A stretch of 41,319 nt of DNA from Lutispora thermophila DSM 19022 (GTDB lineage: Bacteria > Bacillota > Clostridia > Lutisporales > Lutisporaceae): contig NZ_FQZS01000024.1 of NCBI RefSeq assembly GCF_900142105.1, positions 1-41,319 of the forward strand. Direction: 5' to 3'. The position numbers and the translations under genes are program-made. Shown here piece by piece: positions 6,967 through 15,087 of this stretch. The notes beneath the pieces were generated by a model. It ran no database searches and had not been told where the DNA came from. It worked only from the letters and a program-made list of their open reading frames with translations. The stretch's first letter is position 1; each line of letters begins with the position of its first letter.

Positions 6967-7863
6967 TCATCGTTCCGGCTCCTGCCATATTTGCTGCCGC
7001 TGAAACAGCATCCGGTTCATCCTGCCGGAAATTTCGCCGGCAGCTTCCCTTATGACCGAAAGCTCGGCGCGGACCTCCTGAGGGTCCATGCCTTCCAACA
7101 TTTGGGGAGCGCGGTCGAAGCGGTAGCCGTTTGTATCCACGCCGTATTGCTTGCAGAGCATATAGGACACGCAGTAAGCGTGGAAGGCATGATCGGAACG
7201 GCGGTAGCTACCGTCTCCTTTATCCATTTCCGCGTGGGCCAGCTCCTGGGAAAGGGCGCGGAAAATATTCCCCGCATCCATGCCTTTTCTGATTTGGATT
7301 TCCCTTGCTTCCGGCCGATACAGGGCGTTTGTGCCTTCCGGCAGGGCATCGCTGATCCGGATGGGCACCGGCGCATGGTCCATCAGTGCCTTGATGCGGG
7401 TGCGGTCATCGGGATAGGTAGGTGTTTCCCGTTTGCGGCTGTTTCCGGTCTGGGAAATGTCAAACATCTTTTTCGGGTTGTAGCTGATGCCGACAGTGCC
7501 GTCCTCGCGCTGGTATTCCTCACCCGGCTCCAGGATGTAGAAGCCGGTTTCCTTTTTGCGGATAAATGCGCCTTGCTCCTTCCAGGTGTCAAAGTCCGCA
7601 ATGCGGGTGGCGTCCGGCTTCTGCGCAAGGATTAAAAGGGCATTGGCCACGCTGTAGCGGTCAAAACGGCTCTGCACATCCAGGTACTTCCGGAAAGCAG
7701 CTCCGTCCCGCGCCACGGTTTGTGCCGTGTCGTCAATCATGGCGTAAACCATTTCCCGCTGCTCCTGTTTTTGCTGTTTCCATGCCTCTTTGTCAAAAGG
7801 CCGGTCGTTTCGGGGGGCAGGCTGCTCGTTTTCCTGCCGGAAAAGATCGTCGAAACTGCTCAT
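6967..7863 (-). CDS. ArdC/LtrC-like protein
   Basis: A 298-aa protein. Residues about 25-130 match the ArdC/LtrC N-terminal region, a single-stranded DNA-binding fold (YSVANALLILAQKPDATRI, DFDTWKEQGAFIRKKETG). In ArdC proteins this is followed by a metallopeptidase-like domain; here the corresponding helix reads ALSQELAHAEMD, so HExxH has become QELAH, and zinc-protease activity is doubtful. ArdC-type proteins protect incoming single-stranded DNA from restriction, and LtrC-like proteins are encoded in conjugation operons, so a role on the transferred strand is plausible. RBS GAGGTAAG; the gene follows pcfB after 5 bases. Confidence 0.75.
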   Translation of the reverse strand: MSSFDDLFRQENEQPAPRNDRPFDKEAWKQQKQEQREMVYAMIDDTAQTVARDGAAFRKYLDVQSRFDRYSVANALLILAQKPDATRIADFDTWKEQGAFIRKKETGFYILEPGEEYQREDGTVGISYNPKKMFDISQTGNSRKRETPTYPDDRTRIKALMDHAPVPIRISDALPEGTNALYRPEAREIQIRKGMDAGNIFRALSQELAHAEMDKGDGSYRRSDHAFHAYCVSYMLCKQYGVDTNGYRFDRAPQMLEGMDPQEVRAELSVIREAAGEISGRMNRMLFQRQQIWQEPER

Positions 7864-7868
7864 AACTC

Positions 7869-8702
7869 TTACCTCGCTTTCGATTTTGGCTTTTTTGATT
7901 TGGATTTCTGCCTGTTGGATTTGGCATTCTGTTTCATGGCTTGCAGTTGTTCCTTGGCAGGCTCGCGCCTGGGTTCCGCCGCTTGTTCCCTTTGAGCGGC
8001 CTTGATTTCCCGCAGTTCTTCCCGGACGGATCTTCTCGGCGGCTCAATAGCACCCTCGGCGGCTTTCCCGCTGCGCTCGGAGGTAGGCTCGGACGGAAGG
8101 GGTTTCTCCGCCGTCGCCGTCGTGGGGTTTGGGTTGTCCGGCTGTTCCTTGACCGGCTTCAGCTGGTCGGGATTTGCCATAAGCTCATCCAGAAAATCGT
8201 CCGCGCTTTTTTCGGCGGGCGTTCCTTTTTTGGGAGGCGCTTTTTCGTCCGTGCCTTCTTTGTGCGGCGTATTCTCCTTCTGCCTGTCGGTCCTGGATTT
8301 TTCAATTTCGCTCTTGATGCTTGCCGTATCCACGGTGGCCAGCTTGAAGCGTTCCACAATGCGGTTGATTTTGGAAGCATCCTCCGCCCGCACCATGATG
8401 TCGCACATGCCGTCCGTGTCATTTTTGTCACGGAGGGCGCAATAGAGGACGCCGTAGCGTTTGGCCTCCTGGCAAAACTTCTTTAAGTCCTCGTTGCGCA
8501 CTGCAAAGACCTTCAGTTCCTTGCCGCTGCGCAAAAGCCCCTCCAGACGGATTTTGCCCTTGGTTTTCTTTTGGCTTTTGAGGACGGCATACAAATAGGT
8601 GGCGAGGTTTTTCGCCCCCACGCCGGAGATTTTGGCCATCACCTCAATCCCTTTAAGGCTCATGTTAACGATTTGATCCGCTGCGTCGGCTCCGCTGTTC
8701 AT
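7869..8702 (-). CDS. PcfB-family relaxosome accessory protein
   Basis: A 277-aa protein whose first 150 residues are the PcfB (DUF3801) domain (AADQIVNMSLKGIEVMAKIS; YAVLKSQKKTKGKIRLEGLLRSGKELKVF). In the enterococcal plasmid pCF10, PcfB helps bring the relaxase complex to the coupling protein. The C-terminal 120 residues are a low-complexity, lysine/proline/glutamate-rich tail ending in a strongly basic KSKSKKPKSKAR, suited to nucleic-acid binding. The start at 8702 has GGAGG and overlaps the end of the relaxase gene by 38 bases, so the two are coupled. Confidence 0.88.
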   Translation of the reverse strand: MNSGADAADQIVNMSLKGIEVMAKISGVGAKNLATYLYAVLKSQKKTKGKIRLEGLLRSGKELKVFAVRNEDLKKFCQEAKRYGVLYCALRDKNDTDGMCDIMVRAEDASKINRIVERFKLATVDTASIKSEIEKSRTDRQKENTPHKEGTDEKAPPKKGTPAEKSADDFLDELMANPDQLKPVKEQPDNPNPTTATAEKPLPSEPTSERSGKAAEGAIEPPRRSVREELREIKAAQREQAAEPRREPAKEQLQAMKQNAKSNRQKSKSKKPKSKAR

Positions 8703-10050
8703 AGGCTTTTTCCTCCTTTCCTTGATGAATTTTCTCCTGTTGAACCTGAAGAAGTTTCTGCTTCATTTCTTCGGAACGGGACAGGATGCCCATACAGAGC
8801 TTCACCTCCTTCCGGAGCAGGGACAGCTTCCTGGAAAGTTCTGAAATCTGCTGCTTATACTGTGCAGTTTGCTCATGGTCTTTACACCGGCGCAGTCGAT
8901 GGTAAAGAGATTTGCGGGCGTCGGACAGGGCTGCCAATTCCTGCTCTATTCCATGCTGATACGTGAAAAGCTGCTCTTTGCTGGAAATTTGGTTTCTGCA
9001 GAGCAGCTTGGTCTGCGCGATGATTTCCTCCAGATGCCGGAGGTCTTCGCGCAATAAAAAATGCGCCCGTTTGCTGGACGCACGATGTTTTGGCAAAATG
9101 CCCATTTTGTAAAGGTAGTGGAAGTAGAGCGCCTGCAGGCCCGTGAGCTTCCTTGCTTTTTTGGGATTGAAGCCGCCTTTGACGGCATAGCGTTTTCGCT
9201 TCGGCTCCGGCAGGACTTCCGGACGCTTCCGGGCGCGGTTTTGAAGTATCCGCTGCTTGATAGCGTCCTCGGTGTAATCATCACCCAGGGTTTTCAGGCG
9301 GACAAAGCGTTCTTTTCCCGGAGGACGCACCGCCATGTATTTTACGCCGGTTTTTACTCCGTAGCCCTGTTTTCGTAAAGCAGCAATAAATTGCGTAAAG
9401 GTCATGGATGCGGCAATGGCTTTGTCCACGTCCTCGCGGATAAGTCCTCGCCATGTGGGTTTGCCTTCCTGCTCGGCCTTCCATTCGGCGTAGTGTTTTG
9501 ATTTGCCCTTTTGCGGGTTTTCGATGACGGACAAGGAGTATTCCCTGCACAGCCGGTCGGAGGTCCGCCGCATGAGGGCGTAGGTGGCGTTGTTATCGTA
9601 ATACCGCTTGCCGTCCATAAAGGATACGGAGTTCAGCACAAAATGATTATGCAGATGATGCTTGTCAAGATGGGTGGAAACCACCACCTCAAAGCGGTCG
9701 CCCCAAAGCTCCTGTGCCAGCTTTACGCCGATGGCGTGGGCGGTTTCGGGGGTGGCTTCCCCCGGAGCAAAGGACTGGTAGACGTGGAAGGCAAGGATGC
9801 CGTCCGTTTTCTGGAATTGCAGCTTTGTCCGGCTCATCTGCTCACAGGCGGTAGCCGGATCACAGTTGATGCCGGTGACGTAAAACTGCTTTTCGGTTTT
9901 GGCATCCTGCTCGGTATATTCCAGCACGTTCCGCAGGCCCTGAAAATCGGGACTTGAAAAATCCAGGTTCTCGGTTTTTTCGGGATTGGTGGCATAGTCG
10001 ATCACCCGGTTAAGGCGGTCTGTCACATCCCATATCGCCGTGGTTGCCAT
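8665..10050 (-). CDS. MobP-type relaxase
   Basis: A 461-aa relaxase that nicks oriT and stays bound to the 5' end of the transferred strand. The start chosen is the ATG at 10050 after AAGGAGGG; the open frame extends further but overlaps MobC out of frame. Motifs: the N-terminal catalytic-tyrosine region (AIWDVTDRLNRVIDYATNPEKT, a Tyr near residue 19 being the likely nucleophile) and the metal-binding motif III, THLDKHHLHNHFVLNS (about residues 125-140), with the three-histidine pattern. A long basic C-terminal coiled coil follows (residues about 300-450). It overlaps mobC by 41 bases and pcfB by 38. Confidence 0.92.
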   Translation of the reverse strand: MATTAIWDVTDRLNRVIDYATNPEKTENLDFSSPDFQGLRNVLEYTEQDAKTEKQFYVTGINCDPATACEQMSRTKLQFQKTDGILAFHVYQSFAPGEATPETAHAIGVKLAQELWGDRFEVVVSTHLDKHHLHNHFVLNSVSFMDGKRYYDNNATYALMRRTSDRLCREYSLSVIENPQKGKSKHYAEWKAEQEGKPTWRGLIREDVDKAIAASMTFTQFIAALRKQGYGVKTGVKYMAVRPPGKERFVRLKTLGDDYTEDAIKQRILQNRARKRPEVLPEPKRKRYAVKGGFNPKKARKLTGLQALYFHYLYKMGILPKHRASSKRAHFLLREDLRHLEEIIAQTKLLCRNQISSKEQLFTYQHGIEQELAALSDARKSLYHRLRRCKDHEQTAQYKQQISELSRKLSLLRKEVKLCMGILSRSEEMKQKLLQVQQEKIHQGKEEKAYEQRSRRSGSNR

Positions 10051-10381
10051 TATTTTCCCTCCTTTCCGGCGACGTGACCGCCGCCTGTATATCCAGCACG
10101 GCCTTGCGGAGCCGGTTAACTTCATACTGGAACACCGTCCTGTCGATATGTCCTGTGGCGTTTGCCTTTGCCGCAATCTGGTTTAAGTTGCTGCCGATGG
10201 CGTGAAGTTCCCGCATCATGGCGTAATAGTCGGGTGGGGGAAGTTCTTTGGGCACGTAACCGTTGATGAGGGTACGGATAAATGCTTCCTGCGAAAGCCC
10301 CGATTTCTTTACCTGCTTTTTTAACCGCTGACATTCTTGTGCGTTCAATCGGAACGTTATTTTGATGCTTCTTTTAAGCAT
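10010..10381 (-). CDS. mobC: MobC-family relaxosome protein
   Basis: A 123-aa DNA-binding protein that opens oriT for the relaxase. The N-terminus is a ribbon-helix-helix-like stretch (RSIKITFRLNAQECQRLKKQVKKSGLSQEAFIRTLI); residues 60-105 are the MobC signature (REL HAIGSNLNQIAAKAN...). ATG at 10381 after AGGAGG. It is the first gene of the relaxosome/T4SS operon and lies directly beside the inverted repeats proposed as oriT, which is the usual arrangement. Confidence 0.9.
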   Translation of the reverse strand: MLKRSIKITFRLNAQECQRLKKQVKKSGLSQEAFIRTLINGYVPKELPPPDYYAMMRELHAIGSNLNQIAAKANATGHIDRTVFQYEVNRLRKAVLDIQAAVTSPERRENNGNHGDMGCDRPP

Positions 10382-10400
10382 ATAAAACCTCCTGTTCTGT

Positions 10401-10490
10401 TAAGGGTTTCAGGGATTATCCCTGACAAGCGAATAATGCCAGCATTATTCAGTGCTTGCTGCAACACAAGACAACGGTCTTGTGTTGTCA
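10401..10490. other. Probable origin of transfer (oriT)
   Basis: Between mobC and the PcfM-like gene are three consecutive inverted repeats: CAGGGAT-T-ATCCCTG (10410-10424), GAATAATGC-CA-GCATTATTC (10431-10450) and an 11-base perfect stem, arms 10462-10472 and 10477-10487 with loop AACG. There is no U-tract after the hairpins. Position next to mobC and relaxase and density of palindromes fit an oriT. The nic site cannot be assigned from sequence alone. Confidence 0.65.
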
Positions 10491-10536
10491 TGTTACGGTT
10501 GGCTTAAGATTCTACCAGCCAAAAAGGAAGTCTTGG

Positions 10537-10755
10537 TCAGCGTTCATACTCGCGGCGCTTTTGGTTCCTGCTCCGCGCTTCGATTTCTTTTTCCCGTGCG
10601 GCAAACTCCACACCAGCAAAGTGTTCCGCATCGAGGATGTATTCTTCGTTGCTGTATGCTTGCCGCACCATCGCTTCCGCTTGTTGGGCATTTTCTGCTT
10701 CGATTTCGACAATCATGCAAAGGGTTTCTCTGATTTCCACCTGATAGGTTTTCAT
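10537..10755 (-). CDS. DpnD/PcfM-family small protein
   Basis: A 72-aa protein of the DpnD/PcfM family: a short beta-strand start (TYQVEIRETLCMIVEIEAENAQQAEAMVRQAY), then SNEEYILDAEHFAGVEF and a basic helical tail. ATG at 10755 with AGGAGG. Family members are found in pCF10-type conjugation operons and near the DpnII restriction genes; their role is not established. It lies on the far side of the proposed oriT from mobC and just after the terminator of the GHKL/methyltransferase cassette, so it marks the backbone edge of that insertion. Confidence 0.85.
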   Translation of the reverse strand: MKTYQVEIRETLCMIVEIEAENAQQAEAMVRQAYSNEEYILDAEHFAGVEFAAREKEIEARSRNQKRREYER

Positions 10756-10788
10756 AAAAGCAAAGCCTCCTTTCTTGATTTTTGGGCA

Positions 10789-10818
10789 AAAGAAAAAGGC
10801 ACTGATTCTTTCAGCACC
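10789..10818 (-). terminator. Rho-independent terminator after the methyltransferase
   Basis: On the minus strand the stem GGTGCTGA / TCAGTGCC (8 pairs including two G-U, loop AAGAA; 10798-10818) is followed by TTTTTCTTT. It lies 42 bases downstream of the methyltransferase stop and closes the AT-rich cargo operon, insulating the PcfM-like gene. Confidence 0.75.
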
Positions 10819-10860
10819 TTTAATGGTTATATATAAATTTCATTATGGATAATATAATTG

Positions 10861-12075
10861 TTATGTATTACGCCTATGAATAATTATATACTCATAATTC
10901 ATAGAACTGACTGGTTTTTGGTTAACAATCGAAGTTACCTTTGGTGTTCTTTTTATTGGTATTTCTCGTTTAACAAATTTTAAATTTTCAAATCCATTTT
11001 TTTCTAAAAATGTTTTTGTAATATTAGTTAAATCAATTTGAACTCTATCAACAGTACGATTTCCTAGTGTTAAAACAATATATTTTTTAGTAACTCGGCA
11101 CAACTCTCTTAAAAATAAAAAATAATCATTAAAAAAGCAAATCACCTTTTTATGTTTAGCCACTGAAATTTTTTTTAAATAAGGAGCGATTAATGCTTTT
11201 TCAAAATCATTCATTATAATATTTTTTGTTTTTCCACCTAAACTATTTGAATCAATTATAGAATAATTATCTAGTTCCCATCCTTCCAGTTCCAAATCTT
11301 TACGATCTATTGTATATAAAGCAAGCATTGAAAACTGACCATATGGAACAGTAGTGGCATTATCACCATACGGTGGCGATGTTATTGAAATATCAAATAA
11401 TTCGTTTTCAAAATCTCTAAATTTTTCTAATACATTGCATTTATATAATATGAAATTATTGGATGAATGCAAAAATTTATAAATATTCTTTTCAACTGAA
11501 CCAATATAATCTTCAATAACATTATTTTCCATCCTAGAAATGGCATCTGCTTCTTTAATATGAAGTTTATATGTTGAGCTTCTAGTATTGCTATATTTTC
11601 TAATAATATCACAGAGCATATACCAAAAAAATAATCGATTTTGATCATTACTTATTTTTGTAATAGCAGAGCGCACAATTTTTAATGACTCAATTATATC
11701 TGTCCTAAACCATTTTTCCATATTAGGAAATGAGAAGTATGATATATCCTTGGGTTCGATAATGTGCTCTTTTAATTCATTAATATCACTTTTGATGTTT
11801 GAATTAACTCCTTGCAGTTTAACCCTTGTTATTAAATTTGCTAATGGATTTATATCACAACCTACCAAGTGCATGTTCGGTGCAATCTCCATTGCTTCAT
11901 ACAGAGAAGTACCAGACCCATGGAAAGGATCAAAAACTGATGCAATTTCATCACGCAAAATTAAATTCTTTAATATATCTTTTTGTATGGGTGCTACCAT
12001 AACAGCAGGATATAAAACTGTGCCATGAATATCATCACATTTTTTATAATCTCTATAATCAATATTATCTAACAT
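10861..12075 (-). CDS. SAM-dependent DNA methyltransferase (amino-methylating, SPPY type)
   Basis: A 404-aa DNA methyltransferase. Motif I is FDPFHGSGTSLYEA (residues 48-61), followed by an acidic SAM-binding segment (VGCDINPLAN), and the catalytic motif IV is TSPPYGD (about 232-238). SPPY occurs in both N4-cytosine and N6-adenine enzymes. Motif I comes before motif IV with about 180 residues between, an alpha-like order; the intervening helical region could hold target recognition. RBS AGAAGGTG. It follows the GHKL ATPase gene by 56 bases on the same strand and ends at a terminator, so the two form an operon. Base composition is far more AT-rich than the backbone, which suggests separate acquisition. 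Confidence 0.88.
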   Translation of the reverse strand: MLDNIDYRDYKKCDDIHGTVLYPAVMVAPIQKDILKNLILRDEIASVFDPFHGSGTSLYEAMEIAPNMHLVGCDINPLANLITRVKLQGVNSNIKSDINELKEHIIEPKDISYFSFPNMEKWFRTDIIESLKIVRSAITKISNDQNRLFFWYMLCDIIRKYSNTRSSTYKLHIKEADAISRMENNVIEDYIGSVEKNIYKFLHSSNNFILYKCNVLEKFRDFENELFDISITSPPYGDNATTVPYGQFSMLALYTIDRKDLELEGWELDNYSIIDSNSLGGKTKNIIMNDFEKALIAPYLKKISVAKHKKVICFFNDYFLFLRELCRVTKKYIVLTLGNRTVDRVQIDLTNITKTFLEKNGFENLKFVKREIPIKRTPKVTSIVNQKPVSSMNYEYIIIHRRNT

Positions 12076-12131
12076 ACTATTACACCTTCTATATTACCAT
12101 TTTTTAGTAAAGAGATATTAAATCAGTTAAA

Positions 12132-14294
12132 TTACTTGATATTACTATTATTTATCATCTCATTTGTCACTACAACAAAAATACCTAAGAGTTTCGCCAA
12201 ATGAACGATTTCAGCATCACTAATATATGATGCTGATTTGTGTGCACCCAAATGTGCTGTTGAAATGCCCGAACGAAAAGACTGCGGATCTAGCATATTA
12301 TTTAAGCTGTGAAAATCAATTTTGGTTGATTTTGCTATCTCCCCTATATATACTTTATTATTCTTAATATATTCAACCACCTTAACAACCTTATCTTCAA
12401 ATCCAAATTTGTTCGGGAAAAATCCGCTATACTTTGTAGATTTACTAATTGAATCTATACTTAATTCAAATATTGCTCTTAATGAACAAGAAATAAGTTC
12501 TCTATAATCATTCAGACTTAAACTATTAATTTGTTCAATTAGTTTCCCCACAAATTGATTATAACTTATTGTATAAGTTTCTCTTGAGGGAAGAGTAATT
12601 AGCTTTGTGGTCTTATTCCCTGCATTTATAGTAGCCTCTGGTTGGTAGAAAGATAATGTCAAAGTTTTTACAACCAGACCTGTTTCGGAGTCCAAATATC
12701 TATACTCTATATTTTTTTGACAAGGTTCAGTAACACTAGATAAAATTTCCCCAGATATTGATACTCCATCTACTTTTATCTCTAAAATATCTTTACTAAG
12801 TTCGTTCCCTTTGCTATCCCTAACAGAAGCTACGTATTGTCTTAAGTCTATCTGTTCAGAAGGTACGGCAATTCTAATAACATCTCTGCAATTTAGATTA
12901 ATGATTGCAGGAATAGACTTTGGTAATTCATTTGAAGTAGGATGTTGAGTCTTTGGTTTATCTCCGTTGTTATTATTTGAAGTATTATTGTTATTTGTAG
13001 TTATAGTTGATAGATTTTTCGCCTTAATTTTTAAATAAGTTTCTTTTCCAAATAATGAATAAAACACTACATTTCCTGAACGTCTGATATTTACATTTGG
13101 TCTAAATTGAAAATCGCTTTTAATATATTTTCTAAATTGCTCATTATCACTATTATCATTGCATTCTTCAGGCAATTCAGATACTATTAAAAAATCAAAA
13201 TTCATCAAATATTTTTTATTTATAGAGCCAATTTCTTGTATTTTTTTATTTATACTACTTAAAAAGTCTTTTATTGAATCAGTCAGTTCGTTTTGCAAAA
13301 ATTGAGATCTATCAGAATTAAAACTTATCATTGGATCATTACTAATGATTCTTATAAATCCAATCATCTGATTTAATACCAGACTAGTTTTTATGTTTTT
13401 CATGACATTCGGGTCAAACATGTCAAAATTATTAAATAGATTGTCATTTACATATATCAAAGGTGTTAAATCTCCTTGAGGATTTATGAAAAGCTGATCA
13501 ACCTTTCCTTTCCCATGAGGAGGAAATTGAAAAATGACTAACTCAATGTTTAATTTGTATGCATTAGAATTAAATGGAAAGTTTTCTGATAAAATTTGAC
13601 ACCCATTATAAAAAAACTTTATTTTTTGTTCCTGATAATTGTATGTAACATAATATAATTGATGCTCTTTTGAATTTTCTAATAAAGGTAAAGTGTCTTT
13701 ACTAGAGTATACTACTCCATTAATTTGAAGCTCAATTTCAAAATTTTTATCATCAAATGAATTGATTATTTTTTTATAGTTCCTTTCTTCTGAAAAATAA
13801 CTTTCTAAAGAATTTGCATTATAGTCATTTAATGAGATAATTATAGTAGTTCCTTTTTTAATTGTATCATCCTCGACTATTTCAATTTCAAACTGAGAAA
13901 TATCAGAAGAATTAATTAAATCAACATAATTTACTGAAAATTTTAGTCCTATATCTTTTCGTGTTCTCCATTCAACATGTCCCCCAAATTTAAAAACCGA
14001 TAAAAAGCCTAAACCCTTTGAACCTTGTGTATATCTCCCATATTCATTTATTACACCATATTTTTTCTTACTATCAGAAATATGAAATAAAGTATCAATA
14101 TCTTCTTTATTCATACCAGAGCCATTGTCTGATATAGTTAAAGTTTTCGCAGTAGTATCTAAAATGACAGAAACTTTATGAGCTCCAGCATCGTAAGAAT
14201 TTTTAATTAATTCGTTAAGAGCAATAATATTCGAAGGAATTTTTTCGGATAGTTCACTGATAATATTACCACTTACAGTTATTCTTGAGTTCAT
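12132..14294 (-). CDS. GHKL/MORC-like ATPase, candidate defence protein
   Basis: A 720-aa protein with an N-terminal GHKL (Hsp90/MutL-type) ATPase domain: N-box ALNELIKNSYDAGA (Glu28, Asn32, Asp35), DNGSGM (56-61), GSKGLGF (91-97) and a later GTTIIISL. An S5-like region probably follows to about residue 330, then an Asn-rich linker (NNNNTSNNNN), a beta-rich middle, and a helical C-terminus (residues about 590-720: SCSLRAIFELSIDSI, then AHLGAHKS) that resembles DUF4145/HEPN-type helical domains by eye. No nuclease motif is recognisable. GHKL ATPases of the MutL/MORC type are known beside restriction-modification genes; the downstream methyltransferase points the same way. The gene is AT-rich, unlike its surroundings. 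Confidence 0.82.
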   Translation of the reverse strand: MNSRITVSGNIISELSEKIPSNIIALNELIKNSYDAGAHKVSVILDTTAKTLTISDNGSGMNKEDIDTLFHISDSKKKYGVINEYGRYTQGSKGLGFLSVFKFGGHVEWRTRKDIGLKFSVNYVDLINSSDISQFEIEIVEDDTIKKGTTIIISLNDYNANSLESYFSEERNYKKIINSFDDKNFEIELQINGVVYSSKDTLPLLENSKEHQLYYVTYNYQEQKIKFFYNGCQILSENFPFNSNAYKLNIELVIFQFPPHGKGKVDQLFINPQGDLTPLIYVNDNLFNNFDMFDPNVMKNIKTSLVLNQMIGFIRIISNDPMISFNSDRSQFLQNELTDSIKDFLSSINKKIQEIGSINKKYLMNFDFLIVSELPEECNDNSDNEQFRKYIKSDFQFRPNVNIRRSGNVVFYSLFGKETYLKIKAKNLSTITTNNNNTSNNNNGDKPKTQHPTSNELPKSIPAIINLNCRDVIRIAVPSEQIDLRQYVASVRDSKGNELSKDILEIKVDGVSISGEILSSVTEPCQKNIEYRYLDSETGLVVKTLTLSFYQPEATINAGNKTTKLITLPSRETYTISYNQFVGKLIEQINSLSLNDYRELISCSLRAIFELSIDSISKSTKYSGFFPNKFGFEDKVVKVVEYIKNNKVYIGEIAKSTKIDFHSLNNMLDPQSFRSGISTAHLGAHKSASYISDAEIVHLAKLLGIFVVVTNEMINNSNIK

Positions 14295-14425
14295 AACTGC
14301 ACCCCCACAAAGTACATTTTCTTACATTTTATCTATAGCATAATAATACATCATTTTTTGTCATTAGACAGCATAATCCATGTAATAATTCTGTCTCAAT
14401 AAACAATTACATCCTATATCAAAAT

Positions 14426-14743
14426 TTACCGTACCAGCCACCAATAATCCTGCCTGCAATCCACAATATAATCAACATACACTATCTGATCCTTGATCTG
14501 ATATAGTACCAGATAATATTTTTCAACGAACATCTTATGATACTTATTGGGCGGGATAAATTCAGCCTCCAGAAACGGAAAACGTTCCGGCATTTGTTGA
14601 AGGGAGCGAATAGCATCCATCAAGTCGTTTTTTACTTTACGAGCAGCAGTAGGACTTTTCTGTGCCAGAAAACGTACGTGGCCCGCCAGCATCTGACGGG
14701 CACGGTCGGAAACAATTACCTTATATTGAACCTTCTTTTCCAT
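14426..14743 (-). CDS. RelE/ParE-family toxin
   Basis: A 105-aa toxin of a type II pair. ATG at 14743, overlapping the antitoxin gene by 23 bases, with GAGGTGGAGC as RBS. Typical RelE/ParE features: YKVIVSDRARQMLAGHVRFLAQKSPTAA (helical N-terminus after the first strand), NDLMDAIRSLQQMPERFPFLE, and the C-terminal strands YHKMFVEKYYLVLYQIKDQIVYVDYIVDCRQDYWWLV. The Arg-Gln-Asp-Tyr end is as in ParE-like proteins. It could act on gyrase (ParE) or on ribosome-bound mRNA (RelE); sequence alone does not decide. Presumably stabilises the element by post-segregational killing. Confidence 0.85.
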   Translation of the reverse strand: MEKKVQYKVIVSDRARQMLAGHVRFLAQKSPTAARKVKNDLMDAIRSLQQMPERFPFLEAEFIPPNKYHKMFVEKYYLVLYQIKDQIVYVDYIVDCRQDYWWLVR

Positions 14744-15011
14744 GCTCCACCTCATCAATAATGCTGTCCAGATAGCTGTCCAGTTCATCCGGCGTAACTC
14801 CTGCACGTCCTGCCAGACGGTCTTCCTCAACAGCCAGCAGTTCTTCGCGCAGCTTCAGCATTTTTTCGCGGCGGGTAAACGCCTCTATATCCATGACGAC
14901 AAGATCTCCTTCACCGTTTTTGGTAAGAAAAACAGGTTCTCCGGTAGACTTGCACAAAGCCGCAATTTCATTGTAATTCTGCCTGATGCTTGCGGACGGT
15001 TTAATCTGCAT
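14721..15011 (-). CDS. Phd/YefM-family antitoxin
   Basis: A 96-aa antitoxin starting at the ATG at 15011 (AAGGAGTTGATATC upstream), not at an in-frame ATG 33 bases further out that lies within the promoter's transcribed leader. The N-terminal Phd/YefM DNA-binding fold is clear (IKPSASIRQNYNEIAALCK; GEPVFLTKNGEGDLVVMDIEAF), and the C-terminal acidic helix (LDSYLDSIIDEVEHG) is the toxin-neutralising part. It precedes and overlaps the toxin gene, the standard order, and has its own promoter with a repeated palindrome, consistent with autoregulation. Confidence 0.87.
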   Translation of the reverse strand: MQIKPSASIRQNYNEIAALCKSTGEPVFLTKNGEGDLVVMDIEAFTRREKMLKLREELLAVEEDRLAGRAGVTPDELDSYLDSIIDEVEHGKEGSI

Positions 15012-15073
15012 GATATCAACTCCTTGTAGTAACATTCTAACCATATTATACTCCTTTCATGCTATGATATCAA
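15011..15073 (-). promoter_or_regulatory. Toxin-antitoxin promoter with paired TGATATCA operators
   Basis: On the minus strand: -35 TTGATA (15068-15073), 17-base spacer, -10 TATAAT (15045-15050). The 8-base palindrome TGATATCA occurs at 15065-15072, over the -35, and again at 15011-15018, over the antitoxin start. Both belong to a longer direct repeat (ATGATATCAA). Phd/YefM antitoxins bind palindromes in their own promoters, so these are the likely operators. Confidence 0.72.
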
Positions 15074-15087
15074 TCAATTCTTCTTAA

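Noticed and set aside
10462-10487. Strong 11-base hairpin as a terminator of the PcfM-like gene
   Set aside because: No U-tract on either strand; two further palindromes beside it and the mobC context fit oriT better.
10452-10836. Plus-strand open frames across oriT and the PcfM-like gene
   Set aside because: No RBS and no family resemblance; antisense to a recognised small gene and to palindromes.
14366-14396. Inverted repeat AGACAG/CTGTCT upstream of the GHKL gene
   Set aside because: Arms of six with a 19-base spacer and no U-tract or clear promoter link; could be chance in AT-rich DNA.
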